Shown: piece by piece, positions 1-7,646 of the stretch
Numbering within the stretch: position 1 is the first letter of the stretch
Layout: each line of letters opens with the position of its first letter
Assembly: GCF_003236385.1 (NCBI RefSeq)
Contig: NZ_POUA01000015.1
Location: 1-45,584 of the forward strand
Length of the DNA stretch: 45,584 nt
From: Spongiactinospora gelatinilytica
GTDB lineage: Bacteria; Actinomycetota; Actinomycetes; Streptosporangiales; Streptosporangiaceae
Direction of reading: 5' to 3'
Made by a program: the position numbers and the translations under genes
Notes under the pieces: model-generated
Database searches by the model: none
Told to the model about the DNA's origin: nothing
The model's input: the letters and a program-made list of their open reading frames with translations, nothing else

Positions 1-1
1 G

Positions 2-316
2 ATCGACGGATCGGCCGCGTCGGCCTGGGTGGGCTTTCGGCGGGGGCTGCTGACCAACCTGCTCAACCCCAAGGTCATCGTCTTCTACGTGGCGCTGATG
101 CCGCAGTTCCTCGGGGACGCCCCGGCCTTCGGGGCGACGTTGCTGCTGAGCGCGATAGCGGCGGGGGTGTGTCTGGTGTGGTTCGTCCTGGTGGCGAATG
201 TCGTGGGGGCGTTGCGGCGGTTGTTCACCCGCCGGGCGGTACGGCGGAGCATGGACGCGGTGACCGGTACCGCCCTGGTGGCCCTCGGAGTCGGGGTCGC
301 CGTCAGTCGTTCCTGA
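2..316 (+). CDS. LysE/RhtB-family exporter, C-terminal part
   Basis: The reading frame is open from the first full codon of the window, so the gene starts upstream and only about the last 104 residues are seen. The visible part holds the conserved LysE signature with NLLNPK followed by a hydrophobic FYVALMPQF segment. Two further membrane stretches come next, around LLLSAIAAGVCLVWFVLVAN and the final VTGTALVALGVGVAV. Members of this family export amino acids or other small metabolites through the cytoplasmic membrane. The substrate cannot be told from this fragment. The gene converges on the flavin reductase gene, with only 3 bases between the two stop codons. Confidence 0.85.
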   Translation: MDGSAASAWVGFRRGLLTNLLNPKVIVFYVALMPQFLGDAPAFGATLLLSAIAAGVCLVWFVLVANVVGALRRLFTRRAVRRSMDAVTGTALVALGVGVAVSRS

Positions 317-319
317 CGC

Positions 320-802
320 TCATGCCGCCACGGGCCGGCTCGTGGCGACCGTGCGGTAGCGGCCGGAGTGGAAGATCAGTGGTTCGCCCGCCGAGCGCTC
401 GTGGTGTTCCACCGCGCCGAGGAAGATGTGGTGGTCGCCTCCCGCGTACACGTGCGAGGTACGGCAGGTGAACGTGGCCAGCGTCCCCGCGAGCACGGGC
501 AGGCCCGTGGGGGTGGTGAGCAGGTCCACCCCGGCGAACTTGTCCGGGGCGGGGGTCGCGAACCGGGTGGACAGCTCGTCCTGGCCGGCGGCCAGGACGT
601 TGACCGCGAACCGCCCGGCCCGCAGGAAGACCGGCGCGCTCGGCGCGCGGTCCGACAGGCACCACAGTACGAGCGGCGGGTCCAGGGAGACCGAGGAGAA
701 GGAGTTCACCGTCACGCCCGCGCGCTCGCCGTCCGGGGTCACGGTGGTGACCACCGCCACCCCGGTGGCGAACTGCCCGAGCGCCGCGCGCAGCGATCTC
801 AT
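320..802 (-). CDS. styB: Flavin reductase, StyB-type partner of the adjacent monooxygenase
   Basis: A 160-residue protein of the flavin reductase-like, FMN-binding split-barrel family, starting MRSLRAALGQFATGVAVVTT. FATGVAVVTT, the TVNSFSSVSLDPPLVLWCL stretch and the late GDHHIFLGAVE segment are family hallmarks. These enzymes use NAD(P)H to reduce free flavin and hand it to a partner monooxygenase. The ATG overlaps the stop of the upstream StyA-like gene as ATGA, so translation is probably coupled. The order oxygenase then reductase is that of styAB operons. Use of FAD rather than FMN is inferred from the partner. Length is normal for the family. Confidence 0.88.
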   Translation of the reverse strand: MRSLRAALGQFATGVAVVTTVTPDGERAGVTVNSFSSVSLDPPLVLWCLSDRAPSAPVFLRAGRFAVNVLAAGQDELSTRFATPAPDKFAGVDLLTTPTGLPVLAGTLATFTCRTSHVYAGGDHHIFLGAVEHHERSAGEPLIFHSGRYRTVATSRPVAA

Positions 803-2022
803 GCCGCGACCTGCCCGAGGTAGGCCCGCGCCTTGTCGGCGTCCAGGAACCACTCGGTGTAGTCGGTGGGGTCGTCGAAGCCGTTGACGAAGCGGGAGGC
901 GATCTGCGGCACCTGCCCGGCCGCGCCGAGCAGTTCCAGGTGGTGCGGTTCGGCGGGGGCGAGCAGCGCGTTGGTCCAGCGGGTGACGTGCCGGGCCTGC
1001 GACCAGAAGCGCTCGAAGGTCCGGCCCATCCATCCCGCGTCGAACGGCTGGTCGCCGCGTTGCAGAATGGCCTGGAGGTAGACCGCGGCGCACTTGGCGG
1101 CGTTGTTGCTGCCCTGCCCGGTGATCGGGTCGTTGAGTACGACGACGTCGGCGACGCCGAGCACCGGCGCGCCGGACGGCAGCACGGCGACCGGGTGGCG
1201 CACGGTCGGGGCGAACCGCCCGGTCAGCACCGCGTTGGCGTCGGTCAGCTCGATGTCCGCGCAGCGCTCCGCCTCCCAGGGGAAGTAGGTCGCCAGGATC
1301 TCGCGGCTGCGCGCCAGGTGCTCGGCGGGGCCGCGTACGTCGCCCCAGCAGTCCATCGGCCCGCCCGGCAACCCCTCGAACACCATGATCTCGCACGGGC
1401 CGGTGTGCGTCAGGGCGGGGAACACGAAGTACTCGCCGACGCCCGGCAGCAGGTTGAAGCACACCGCCGAGTGCTCCGGCCGCGGGGTGAGGCCGTTGAC
1501 GTAGGTGACCGCCAGCGCCCTCTGCGGGGCGTCGTGCGCCGAGCGCGCCGCGTCCCGCTCGAACAGCGAGGCGATCTCCCCCTTCCCGGCCGCGACCAGC
1601 ACCAGGTCGTACCGGGCCGCGTACTCCTCAAGGTCGCCGGGGGTGGCGTCATGGATGACCAGCTTGCCGCCCAGCCGCTCGAACTCCGCCAGCCAGGCCG
1701 GCATCTTGACCCGCTGGTCCACCGCGGCGGCCGGCGCGTGCAGCCGGGCCGACCAGCCGAGCGCCTTGCCGCCGCCGGGGGCCGGGACCGACAGCTCGAT
1801 GCCCTCGATGGGCGGGCAGACGTCCGCCCAGCGGTCCAGGCCGAGCGCCCGCTCATGCGCCCGCGCGGTGCCGAACATGCACTGGCCGGACATCACCCGG
1901 CCGTCGCGGATCGACTCGGGGGTGCGGTTGGAGACCACGGTGACGTCGTAGCCGTTCTGGAGCAGGCCGATGGCCAGGTGCAACCCGGCCTGGCCGGCGC
2001 CGACGACGAGGATTTCACGCAT
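799..2022 (-). CDS. styA: StyA-like styrene/indole monooxygenase, oxygenase component
   Basis: A 407-residue FAD-dependent monooxygenase. The chosen start gives MREILVVGAGQAGLHLAIGL, with the dinucleotide-binding GxGxxG at residues 7-12; a purine-rich AGAAGGGA lies upstream. The late DPITGQGSNNAAK stretch matches the GQG flavin-binding region of StyA, and the C-terminal ARHVTRWTNALL region is also StyA-like. Known members epoxidise styrene or indole with reduced FAD supplied by a separate reductase, which fits the overlapping downstream reductase gene. The true substrate here is unknown. A divergent terpene-cyclase relic nearby allows an indole or terpenoid substrate, but that is inference. 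Confidence 0.85.
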   Translation of the reverse strand: MREILVVGAGQAGLHLAIGLLQNGYDVTVVSNRTPESIRDGRVMSGQCMFGTARAHERALGLDRWADVCPPIEGIELSVPAPGGGKALGWSARLHAPAAAVDQRVKMPAWLAEFERLGGKLVIHDATPGDLEEYAARYDLVLVAAGKGEIASLFERDAARSAHDAPQRALAVTYVNGLTPRPEHSAVCFNLLPGVGEYFVFPALTHTGPCEIMVFEGLPGGPMDCWGDVRGPAEHLARSREILATYFPWEAERCADIELTDANAVLTGRFAPTVRHPVAVLPSGAPVLGVADVVVLNDPITGQGSNNAAKCAAVYLQAILQRGDQPFDAGWMGRTFERFWSQARHVTRWTNALLAPAEPHHLELLGAAGQVPQIASRFVNGFDDPTDYTEWFLDADKARAYLGQVAA

Positions 2023-2087
2023 GGAGGGCGTCCCTTCTGTGGTGATCTGGGGTGACACTGAAACGGTACGAAGACGGGGGCCGGGTG

Positions 2088-2119
2088 ATCCATCCACTGA
2101 GCGCGGATCTCATCCATCC
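2088..2119. promoter_or_regulatory. Candidate activator site: direct repeat upstream of styA
   Basis: In the 112-bp gap between the AraC gene and styA, the octamer ATCCATCC occurs at 2088-2095 and again at 2112-2119, in the same orientation and 24 bp apart. A third copy spans the AraC start codon (3108-3115). Direct repeats about two helical turns apart suit AraC-family binding. The octamer also occurs inside coding sequence (near 1029), so this is only a candidate. Confidence 0.3.
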
Positions 2120-2134
2120 GGCGCGGGGTCGCGT

Positions 2135-3109
2135 TCAGCCGCGGCGCAGGGTCTCCGACGGGTGCCTGCCGTACCTCTGCCGGTACTGCGCGGCGAACCG
2201 CCCCTGGTGCAGGAAACCCCAGCGGGCGGCCACGGTCGTGACGGTAGTGCGGGACGGGTCCCCGGCGGACAGCTCCTCGTGCGCCCTGGCCAGCCGTACC
2301 TCGCGGAGCCGGGCCATCGGCGTACGGCCCAGGTGGGCACGGAAGCCCTCCTGGAGCGAGCGGCCACTGACCGCCACGGCCCGCGCGACGTCCTCGGTGG
2401 TGATCGGCAGGTGCGCATGCTGCTCGATGAACTCAAGTGCCCGCCGCACCACCTTGGGCAGCGCCGGGGGCCGGGGGGCCGTCAGCCGCTCCCGGTAGTT
2501 GGAGGGCTGCATCGTGAGCAGCGAAGTGACCAGCGCGTTCTCCAGGTGCGCGATGGCCAGGGGCTGCGCGGTCAGCCCGTCGTCGTGCTCGGCCTCCCTG
2601 ACGATCAGGTCGGCCATCCCGCGCCAGGCGCGCGCCCAGCCCGCGGTGAGGTCCACGCCCAGGTCGAAGACGATCGGCCGGTCGAGCGGTTCGCCGAGCA
2701 ACTGCTCCAGCGCGCACTCGATCGCCGTGCGCTCGAACTTGACGATCAACTGCGGGGTGCCCGCCGCCCACCGCATGTCCAGGTGCCTGGTGGGGGAGGG
2801 CAGGGCGGCGGTCTCGGGCGTCGAGACGATCTCCTGGTCGCCCCCGCGGATCAGGCTCCGCCCGGCCAGCGGGATCATGACCAGGAAGAACGTGCCCAGG
2901 TCACCCGGCTCGATCCGGACGTCGGCCCCGTAGTCCAGGTAACTGATCCGTACCGAGCCGAGCCCCACCGAGTTGAACCGCGCCGACAGCAACGACGCCG
3001 CCCCGGCGAGGTCCAGCTTGTGCGGGCAGAAGATCCGGCCCACCTCGTCCCGTACCTCGTCAAGGTCGCTGCTGGCGAGAACCGGCCTGTTGCCGAGCAG
3101 CACGTCCAT
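2135..3109 (-). CDS. AraC-family transcriptional regulator
   Basis: A 324-residue regulator. The N-terminal part (about 1-200) looks like the AraC-binding-like ligand domain of FeaR/XylS-type regulators. The C-terminal 100 residues carry the double helix-turn-helix: VARAVAVSGRSLQEGFRAHL is the first, and the second ends in AARWGFLHQGRFAAQYRQRY followed by GRHPSETLRRG. I chose the ATG at 3109 because GGAGCGGGGG precedes it and it gives the normal family length; longer upstream frames are not protein-like. It lies directly upstream of styA in the same orientation, so it is the likely regulator of that operon and perhaps of itself. The inducer is unknown. Confidence 0.85.
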   Translation of the reverse strand: MDVLLGNRPVLASSDLDEVRDEVGRIFCPHKLDLAGAASLLSARFNSVGLGSVRISYLDYGADVRIEPGDLGTFFLVMIPLAGRSLIRGGDQEIVSTPETAALPSPTRHLDMRWAAGTPQLIVKFERTAIECALEQLLGEPLDRPIVFDLGVDLTAGWARAWRGMADLIVREAEHDDGLTAQPLAIAHLENALVTSLLTMQPSNYRERLTAPRPPALPKVVRRALEFIEQHAHLPITTEDVARAVAVSGRSLQEGFRAHLGRTPMARLREVRLARAHEELSAGDPSRTTVTTVAARWGFLHQGRFAAQYRQRYGRHPSETLRRG

Positions 3110-3233
3110 CCATCCCCCGCTCCGACGAACCTCTCGCCGGATCATGGCTGGGTGGATCTGGACCGATCCAGGTAAAAAGACACGTTCAGGTAGATCGCAG
3201 ATCCAAGTCCGGTGAGCCGTCCGCGACTCTCCG

Positions 3234-4708
3234 GTGTCCGGCGAGGTGGAGCCCGGCGAGCCGGGCTCCGCTGATGTGCGGGGGCGGCTGATCGGCTTTC
3301 TGGCCGGTCGGGTGGCTCCAGACGGGCGGCTGCTCGACGCGTGTGAGAGCCGCATCCTGGAATCCGCGCTGTTCCTCCGCCTGTTGCAGGCCGAGGACAC
3401 CGGCCCCGGCGAGCAGCGGGCGCTGACCGAGTACCTGACCATGGCGGAGCCCGTGGACGAGGGCAGCGCGATCATCTGGGCCGCCGCGCTGGGGCACCCC
3501 GACCCGGCCCGCGCGGACCGGTTCCGCGCCACCTTCACGCACAGCACGGGCGAGCGCAAACAGGTCCTCCTCGCCACCGTCTTCGCGCTGTTCGGCCTGG
3601 CGCCCATGGCCGACCTGCCGGTCGTCCCCTACGGCGGGCAGGCCCTGTGGACCGAGCTCGTCCTGTGCGCGAGCAACATCCTCGGCGCCCACGCCCGTGG
3701 CCGGTCCGACCCCGAGGACCAGGCGTTCCTCGCGGGCCGCCTGGCCACCGGCACGTTGCTGGGGCGGCCCTGGCAGGGCAACGTGCTCGCCCACCTGATC
3801 GCCCTGCACGCGCTGCGCACCTTCGAGCCCAAGGGGGCGCTGCTGGGCGCCGGGCTCGCGGCCGTGTCCGGCACCCGGCGGCCCGATGGCGGCGTCCCGT
3901 TCGTCGGCTCCCAGGACGTCTATCTCACCGCGATGGCCGGGATCGCGCTGGCGGCCTGCGGCGAGCGGCCCGAAGTGGTGGCCCGGATGGCCGACTGGAT
4001 CGCGAGCGCGCAACTGCCCGACGGCGCATGGGGCTACTGCACCGAGACCGTCCAGACCGACGTGGACGACACCTCCCGGTGCGTGGAGTTCCTGCGCGCG
4101 GTCGATCCCGGCCGCCACCAGGCGGTGATCATGGCGGCCGAGCGCTACCTCACCGGCACGGCGGGGCCCGACGGCGGGTTCCCCACCTACCTGGCCGGGC
4201 ATCCGTCCGAGCCCGACATGACCGCCGGTGCCGTCGTGGCACTGAGCGGGGGGTGGGACCGGCACGCCGATGTGCTCGGCGCGGCGGTCGAATACCTGCT
4301 GGGCCAGGGCCGCGACGACGGCACCTACGAGCGGAGCTGGACGCTCAGCGAGTCCAGCGTCATCTGCCACGTCCTCGACGCGCTGCACCGGGACACCGAG
4401 GGCGTCGAACGCATGATGATCCTCATGGACCGGGTGACCACCCTGTTCATCCGGATGCGCGACCGGCTCCGGCTGCGCCGCCCCGATCTGACCCACTACC
4501 TGTCGGGGCTGGAGCACTACATCGGCGGATCGCTCGACTGGGCGCTCACCAGCGACCGCTACCTCTACCTCGACGGTCAGGGCGGGTCCCCGGCCTTCGA
4601 GCCCGGCGGCGGCGCCTCACCCCGCGCGACGACTCCACCGATCCGCCCCCCATCCCGTCCATCGCCTGGTGGTGGCGGCACGACCCCGGCACACGGTTTC
4701 GGAGTTGA
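3234..4708 (+). pseudogene. Terpene cyclase relic: class II (DxDD) part fused to class I C-terminus, frameshifted
   Basis: The first roughly 385 residues resemble the squalene cyclase/class II terpene cyclase fold. They have repeats of the QW type (LPDGAWGY, GPDGGFPTYL, RDDGTYERSW) and a DVDDTS motif at residues 276-281, matching the catalytic DxDD. From about residue 388 the protein changes to the last helices of a class I terpene synthase, with VERMMILMDRVTTLF and then YLSGLEHYIGGSLDWALTSD ending in an RY pair. The class I metal-binding DDxxD and NSE motifs are absent. In the starting frame the ORF runs on through the convergent gene. A one-base shift near 4615 gives a tail with PPIPSIAWWWRHD that stops at 4708, 9 bases before the neighbour ends. 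I infer a deletion that fused two adjacent cyclase genes, plus a later frameshift. Confidence 0.6.
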
Positions 4709-4717
4709 CCATGGGCG

Positions 4718-5842
4718 TCAGAGGTCGGGGAGCCGGATCGCGTTCTTGGCGTGGTCGACTCCGGACTCCTCGGTGGGTTCGTGTTCCATGGCCTCGCGGT
4801 TCTGTTCGATCAACGCCTGGTTGAGGGTGACGAAGGGGCGCATTCTGGCCTCGTACGCGGCGAAGGCGGCCTCGTGGTTCGGTGCCGTGGACAGTTCGGC
4901 CGCCAGGACATACGCGCCGACCAGCGCCAGGCTGGTGCCCTGGCCGGACAACGGAGAGGGACAGTAGCCCGCGTCGCCGAGCAGGGTCACCCGGCCCGCC
5001 GACCAGTGGTCCATGTGGACCTGCGCCATCGAGTCGAAGTAGAAGTCCGGGGCCGCCCACATGGCCTTGAGCAGGCGGGGGACCTCCCAGCGCACATGTG
5101 CGCAGTGGTCGGCGATGAGCCGCTTCTGCGCCTGGACGTCGCGGTGGTCGTACTCGATCGGCTCCTCGCTCTGGAAGCCGAGATTGACGCGCAGTTCGGT
5201 GTTGCCGCGCACCGGGTAGACCGCGCCGCCCGCCGGCCCGTCGTTGAACCACGTCTGCCAGTCCGCGAGGCCGAGGTAGTTGTCCGTGGAGAAGATCGAC
5301 AGGTAGGTCCCGAAGTGCCGGACGTACTCCCGCTCCGGGCCGAAGGCGAGCCCGCGTACGTTGGAGTGCAGCCCGTCCGCGCCCACCACCAGGTCGAAGG
5401 CGCGGGGAGCGGAGCGCTCGAAGGTGACGCGCACGCCATGCTCGTCCTGGGTCAGTGACGTGATCGAGTCGCCGAAGACGTACTCGACGTCCTGTCGCGC
5501 CCGTTCGTGCAACAGGCCGGTGAGGTCCTCACGGAGCACCTCTATGTCGTCGCCGCCGAGCCGGCCGCTGGACAGCGCGACCTCCGTGGACCGCCACAGC
5601 TCGTTGCCGTCGCCGTCCAGCATCGAGGTGCCTTTCATGTGGGTGCGCAGGCCCCGCAGTTCGGCCAGGACGCCCAGGCGTTCGGCGACGGTGAGCGCGG
5701 CGCCGCGCACGTCGATCGCCTGGCCGCCGGGGCGGGGCGCGGGGGCGCGTTCGACGACGGTGACGGTGAAGCCGTGGCGGCGGAGGAAGAACGCGAGCGC
5801 CGGCCCGCCGACGCTCGCCCCTGAGATCAGTACGGAAGTCAT
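4718..5842 (-). CDS. FAD-dependent monooxygenase, TetX/PHBH-like
   Basis: A 374-residue group A flavoprotein monooxygenase. It has the N-terminal FAD-binding GASVGG at residues 8-13, the DG motif in GADGLHS (154-160), and the GD motif LLGDAGYCPSPLSGQG (287-302). These enzymes use NAD(P)H and oxygen to hydroxylate aromatic or polyketide-like substrates in the cytoplasm. The gene converges on the terpene-cyclase relic and is divergent from a GntR-TetR hybrid regulator. The shared 91-bp gap holds two copies of a near-palindromic operator, so local repression is likely. Substrate unknown; a tetracycline-inactivating role cannot be inferred from sequence alone. Confidence 0.87.
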   Translation of the reverse strand: MTSVLISGASVGGPALAFFLRRHGFTVTVVERAPAPRPGGQAIDVRGAALTVAERLGVLAELRGLRTHMKGTSMLDGDGNELWRSTEVALSSGRLGGDDIEVLREDLTGLLHERARQDVEYVFGDSITSLTQDEHGVRVTFERSAPRAFDLVVGADGLHSNVRGLAFGPEREYVRHFGTYLSIFSTDNYLGLADWQTWFNDGPAGGAVYPVRGNTELRVNLGFQSEEPIEYDHRDVQAQKRLIADHCAHVRWEVPRLLKAMWAAPDFYFDSMAQVHMDHWSAGRVTLLGDAGYCPSPLSGQGTSLALVGAYVLAAELSTAPNHEAAFAAYEARMRPFVTLNQALIEQNREAMEHEPTEESGVDHAKNAIRLPDL

Positions 5843-5876
5843 GGATCCTTGGTATTCCCGGCCGCCGCCGGCCGTC

Positions 5877-5929
5877 CAACTGTGCTAGCCCAGTTCCGCC
5901 CGCTCCCGACCTCAACTGTGCTAGGACAG
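5877..5929. promoter_or_regulatory. Two operator copies and a leaderless promoter between divergent genes
   Basis: CAACTGTGCTAG occurs at 5877-5888 and at 5913-5924, 36 bp apart in the same orientation. The second copy sits in CTGTGCTAGGACAG (5916-5929), a palindrome but for one base pair around CTAG. The first, CTGTGCTAGCCCAG, is a weaker match. TAGGAC at 5922-5927 would serve as a -10 box for the regulator gene, whose ATG is 7 bases downstream without a ribosome binding site. Binding by the regulator would thus shut its own promoter. Confidence 0.55.
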
Positions 5930-5933
5930 ATGG

Positions 5934-6821
5934 ATGGACTCACCGTACCTGCGGATCGCGGCCGAGCTGCGCCGGCGCATCCGGGAGGGCGAGCTGGCCC
6001 CCGGCGGCAAGGCGCCCTCGACCCGTGCCCTGGCCCGGGAGTTCACGGTGGCCACGGCCACCGCGGCACGGGCGCTCGCCGTGCTGAAGGACGAGGGTCT
6101 GCTCACGGCCCGCCCCCGGTCGGGGACGGTGGTGGCGGTCGCGCCGAGCCGTCCCCGGCGGCGCGCCAGGCCGGTGGAGCTGACCCGGGAGGCGATCGTG
6201 CGGGAGGGGATCGCCATCGCCGACGCCGAAGGGCTGGGCGCGGTGACCGTCCGGGCCGTGGCGGCCCGGCTCGGCGTCGCGGCGGCGGCGGTCCACCGGC
6301 AGGTGCGCGGCAGGGACGAGCTGGTCCGGCTCATGGCCGACCTCGCCTACGGCGAGGAGCGGCATCCGGCCGAGGGCCTGGACGGGCGGGAGCGGCTGGC
6401 GGCGGTCGCCCGTACGCTGTGGCGCATCTACCGGCGGCACCCGTGGCTGTCGATCCTCACCCCGCTCGGCCGCCCGCTGACGCTGCCCGGGCTGCTCGGG
6501 CACAGCGAGCACATGCTGCGCGCGCTCGACGGCCTCGACTCCCACACCGCGCTCACCATAGAGATCCTGGTCTACGCCTACGTGCAGGGCCTGGCCGTGC
6601 ACATCGAACGGGAGGCGCAGATGCTGTCGGCCACCGGGCTGTCCAGCGAGCAGTGGCTGGACGTCCACGGAACGCAGATGAAGGCGTTCATGGCCTCCGG
6701 CCGGTACCCGCTGTTCACCAAGATGATCACGGGACTCGGCGCGGAGGGGTACGACTTCGACCTCGACCACCTCTTCGAGGCCGGGCTGTCCGCGCTCCTT
6801 TCCGGCCTGCGTCTCCCGTGA
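5934..6821 (+). CDS. GntR-TetR hybrid transcriptional repressor
   Basis: A 295-residue regulator with two DNA-binding modules. Residues 1-70 form a GntR winged helix (YLRIAAELRRRIREGELAPG, then STRALAREFTVATATAARAL). Residues about 80-130 form a TetR helix-turn-helix (TREAIVREGIAIADAEGLGA, then VAARLGVAAAAVHRQV). The rest is a TetR C-terminal ligand domain. Such hybrids are known in actinomycetes. The ATG at 5934 follows a -10-like TAGGAC by 7 bases with no Shine-Dalgarno sequence, so the mRNA is probably leaderless. Divergence from the FAD monooxygenase and the operator pair between them point to control of that enzyme, with its substrate or product as a possible ligand (inferred). Confidence 0.88.
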   Translation: MDSPYLRIAAELRRRIREGELAPGGKAPSTRALAREFTVATATAARALAVLKDEGLLTARPRSGTVVAVAPSRPRRRARPVELTREAIVREGIAIADAEGLGAVTVRAVAARLGVAAAAVHRQVRGRDELVRLMADLAYGEERHPAEGLDGRERLAAVARTLWRIYRRHPWLSILTPLGRPLTLPGLLGHSEHMLRALDGLDSHTALTIEILVYAYVQGLAVHIEREAQMLSATGLSSEQWLDVHGTQMKAFMASGRYPLFTKMITGLGAEGYDFDLDHLFEAGLSALLSGLRLP

Positions 6822-6896
6822 GCCGGTCTGACCGTGAGCCGGTAGAGGGGGCCTTGACGCATCCGGCGAGACAAAGTTACATACATCTCACACACA

Positions 6897-6910
6897 ACTG
6901 ATATATCAGT
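6897..6910. promoter_or_regulatory. Perfect 14-bp palindrome upstream of the FadR-type regulator
   Basis: ACTGATATATCAGT is a perfect inverted repeat, 57 bases before the regulator start, in an unusually AT-rich patch. Its form (TGAT-AT-ATCA) suits a dimeric GntR-family regulator, so autoregulation is a reasonable inference. Confidence 0.5.
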
Positions 6911-6966
6911 GCGCCGTCGGACTGTAGGCTTTGCCGGGAAAGTACGTCAACACCAGGAGAGCAGGG

Positions 6967-7617
6967 ATGGCGCAGGTGACCGACGGCTTATTGATGGCCG
7001 AACGGGCATACGCCTACATACGCGATGAGATCGTCACGACCAGGATCCGGCCGGGCTCGCCCGTCGACGAGGAACGCCTGATGGCGGAGCTCGGCGTGGG
7101 CCGCACCCCGGTACGCGAGGCGCTCAAACGCCTGGCGCAGGAGCGCCTGGTCACGGTCTTTCCACGACGCGGCACATTCGCCGCCGACATCCACATCGAC
7201 GACGACCTCTGGCTGACCGAGGTCCGCGTGCCGATGGAGGGCATCGCCGCCCAGCTCGCCGCCCGCCGGGCCACCGCCCAGCAGCGGGAGAAACTCGCCC
7301 GGCTGTCCGACGAGATCACCAAAGAGATCGAGTCGGGGGCCGACCTGAAGCGCCTGGTGCTGTTCGACGCAAAGATCCACCGGTGCGTGTTCAACGCCGC
7401 CCAGAACCCCTTCCTGGCCGGCACCCTCACCATGTACCTCAACCTCAGCATCCGGATCTGGTTCCACCGCCTTGACCGGCTGCCGGACCTGGCCCCGCAC
7501 GTACTCGACCAGCGTGAGGTCATCCAGGCCATCCTCGACCGCGACGGCGAACGCGCCCATGCCGTCGCGCAAGACCACCTGAACGGGTGCTCCCACAGCA
7601 TCCGCACCGGCTCGTGA
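6967..7617 (+). CDS. GntR-family (FadR/FCD) transcriptional regulator
   Basis: A 216-residue regulator. The N-terminal winged helix includes RIRPGSPVDEERLMAELGV and GRTPVREALKRLAQERLV, the usual GntR pattern. The C-terminal FCD domain of helices shows DAKIHRCVFNAAQNPFL, where Asp and His normally bind a metal and an organic acid ligand. The start at 6967 is preceded by AGGAG at 7 bases; an upstream in-frame start lacks this. A perfect palindrome lies 57 bases before the start. The aldehyde dehydrogenase gene follows 29 bases later in the same direction, so this regulator probably controls that catabolic gene in response to a small carboxylate. Confidence 0.87.
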   Translation: MAQVTDGLLMAERAYAYIRDEIVTTRIRPGSPVDEERLMAELGVGRTPVREALKRLAQERLVTVFPRRGTFAADIHIDDDLWLTEVRVPMEGIAAQLAARRATAQQREKLARLSDEITKEIESGADLKRLVLFDAKIHRCVFNAAQNPFLAGTLTMYLNLSIRIWFHRLDRLPDLAPHVLDQREVIQAILDRDGERAHAVAQDHLNGCSHSIRTGS

Positions 7618-7646
7618 CGGCCGGTCCGTAGAAGGAGATCGATCGC

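Noticed and set aside
5934..6821. A start at the ATG at 5930
   Set aside because: It is out of frame with the regulator. The ATG at 5934 gives the full GntR domain.
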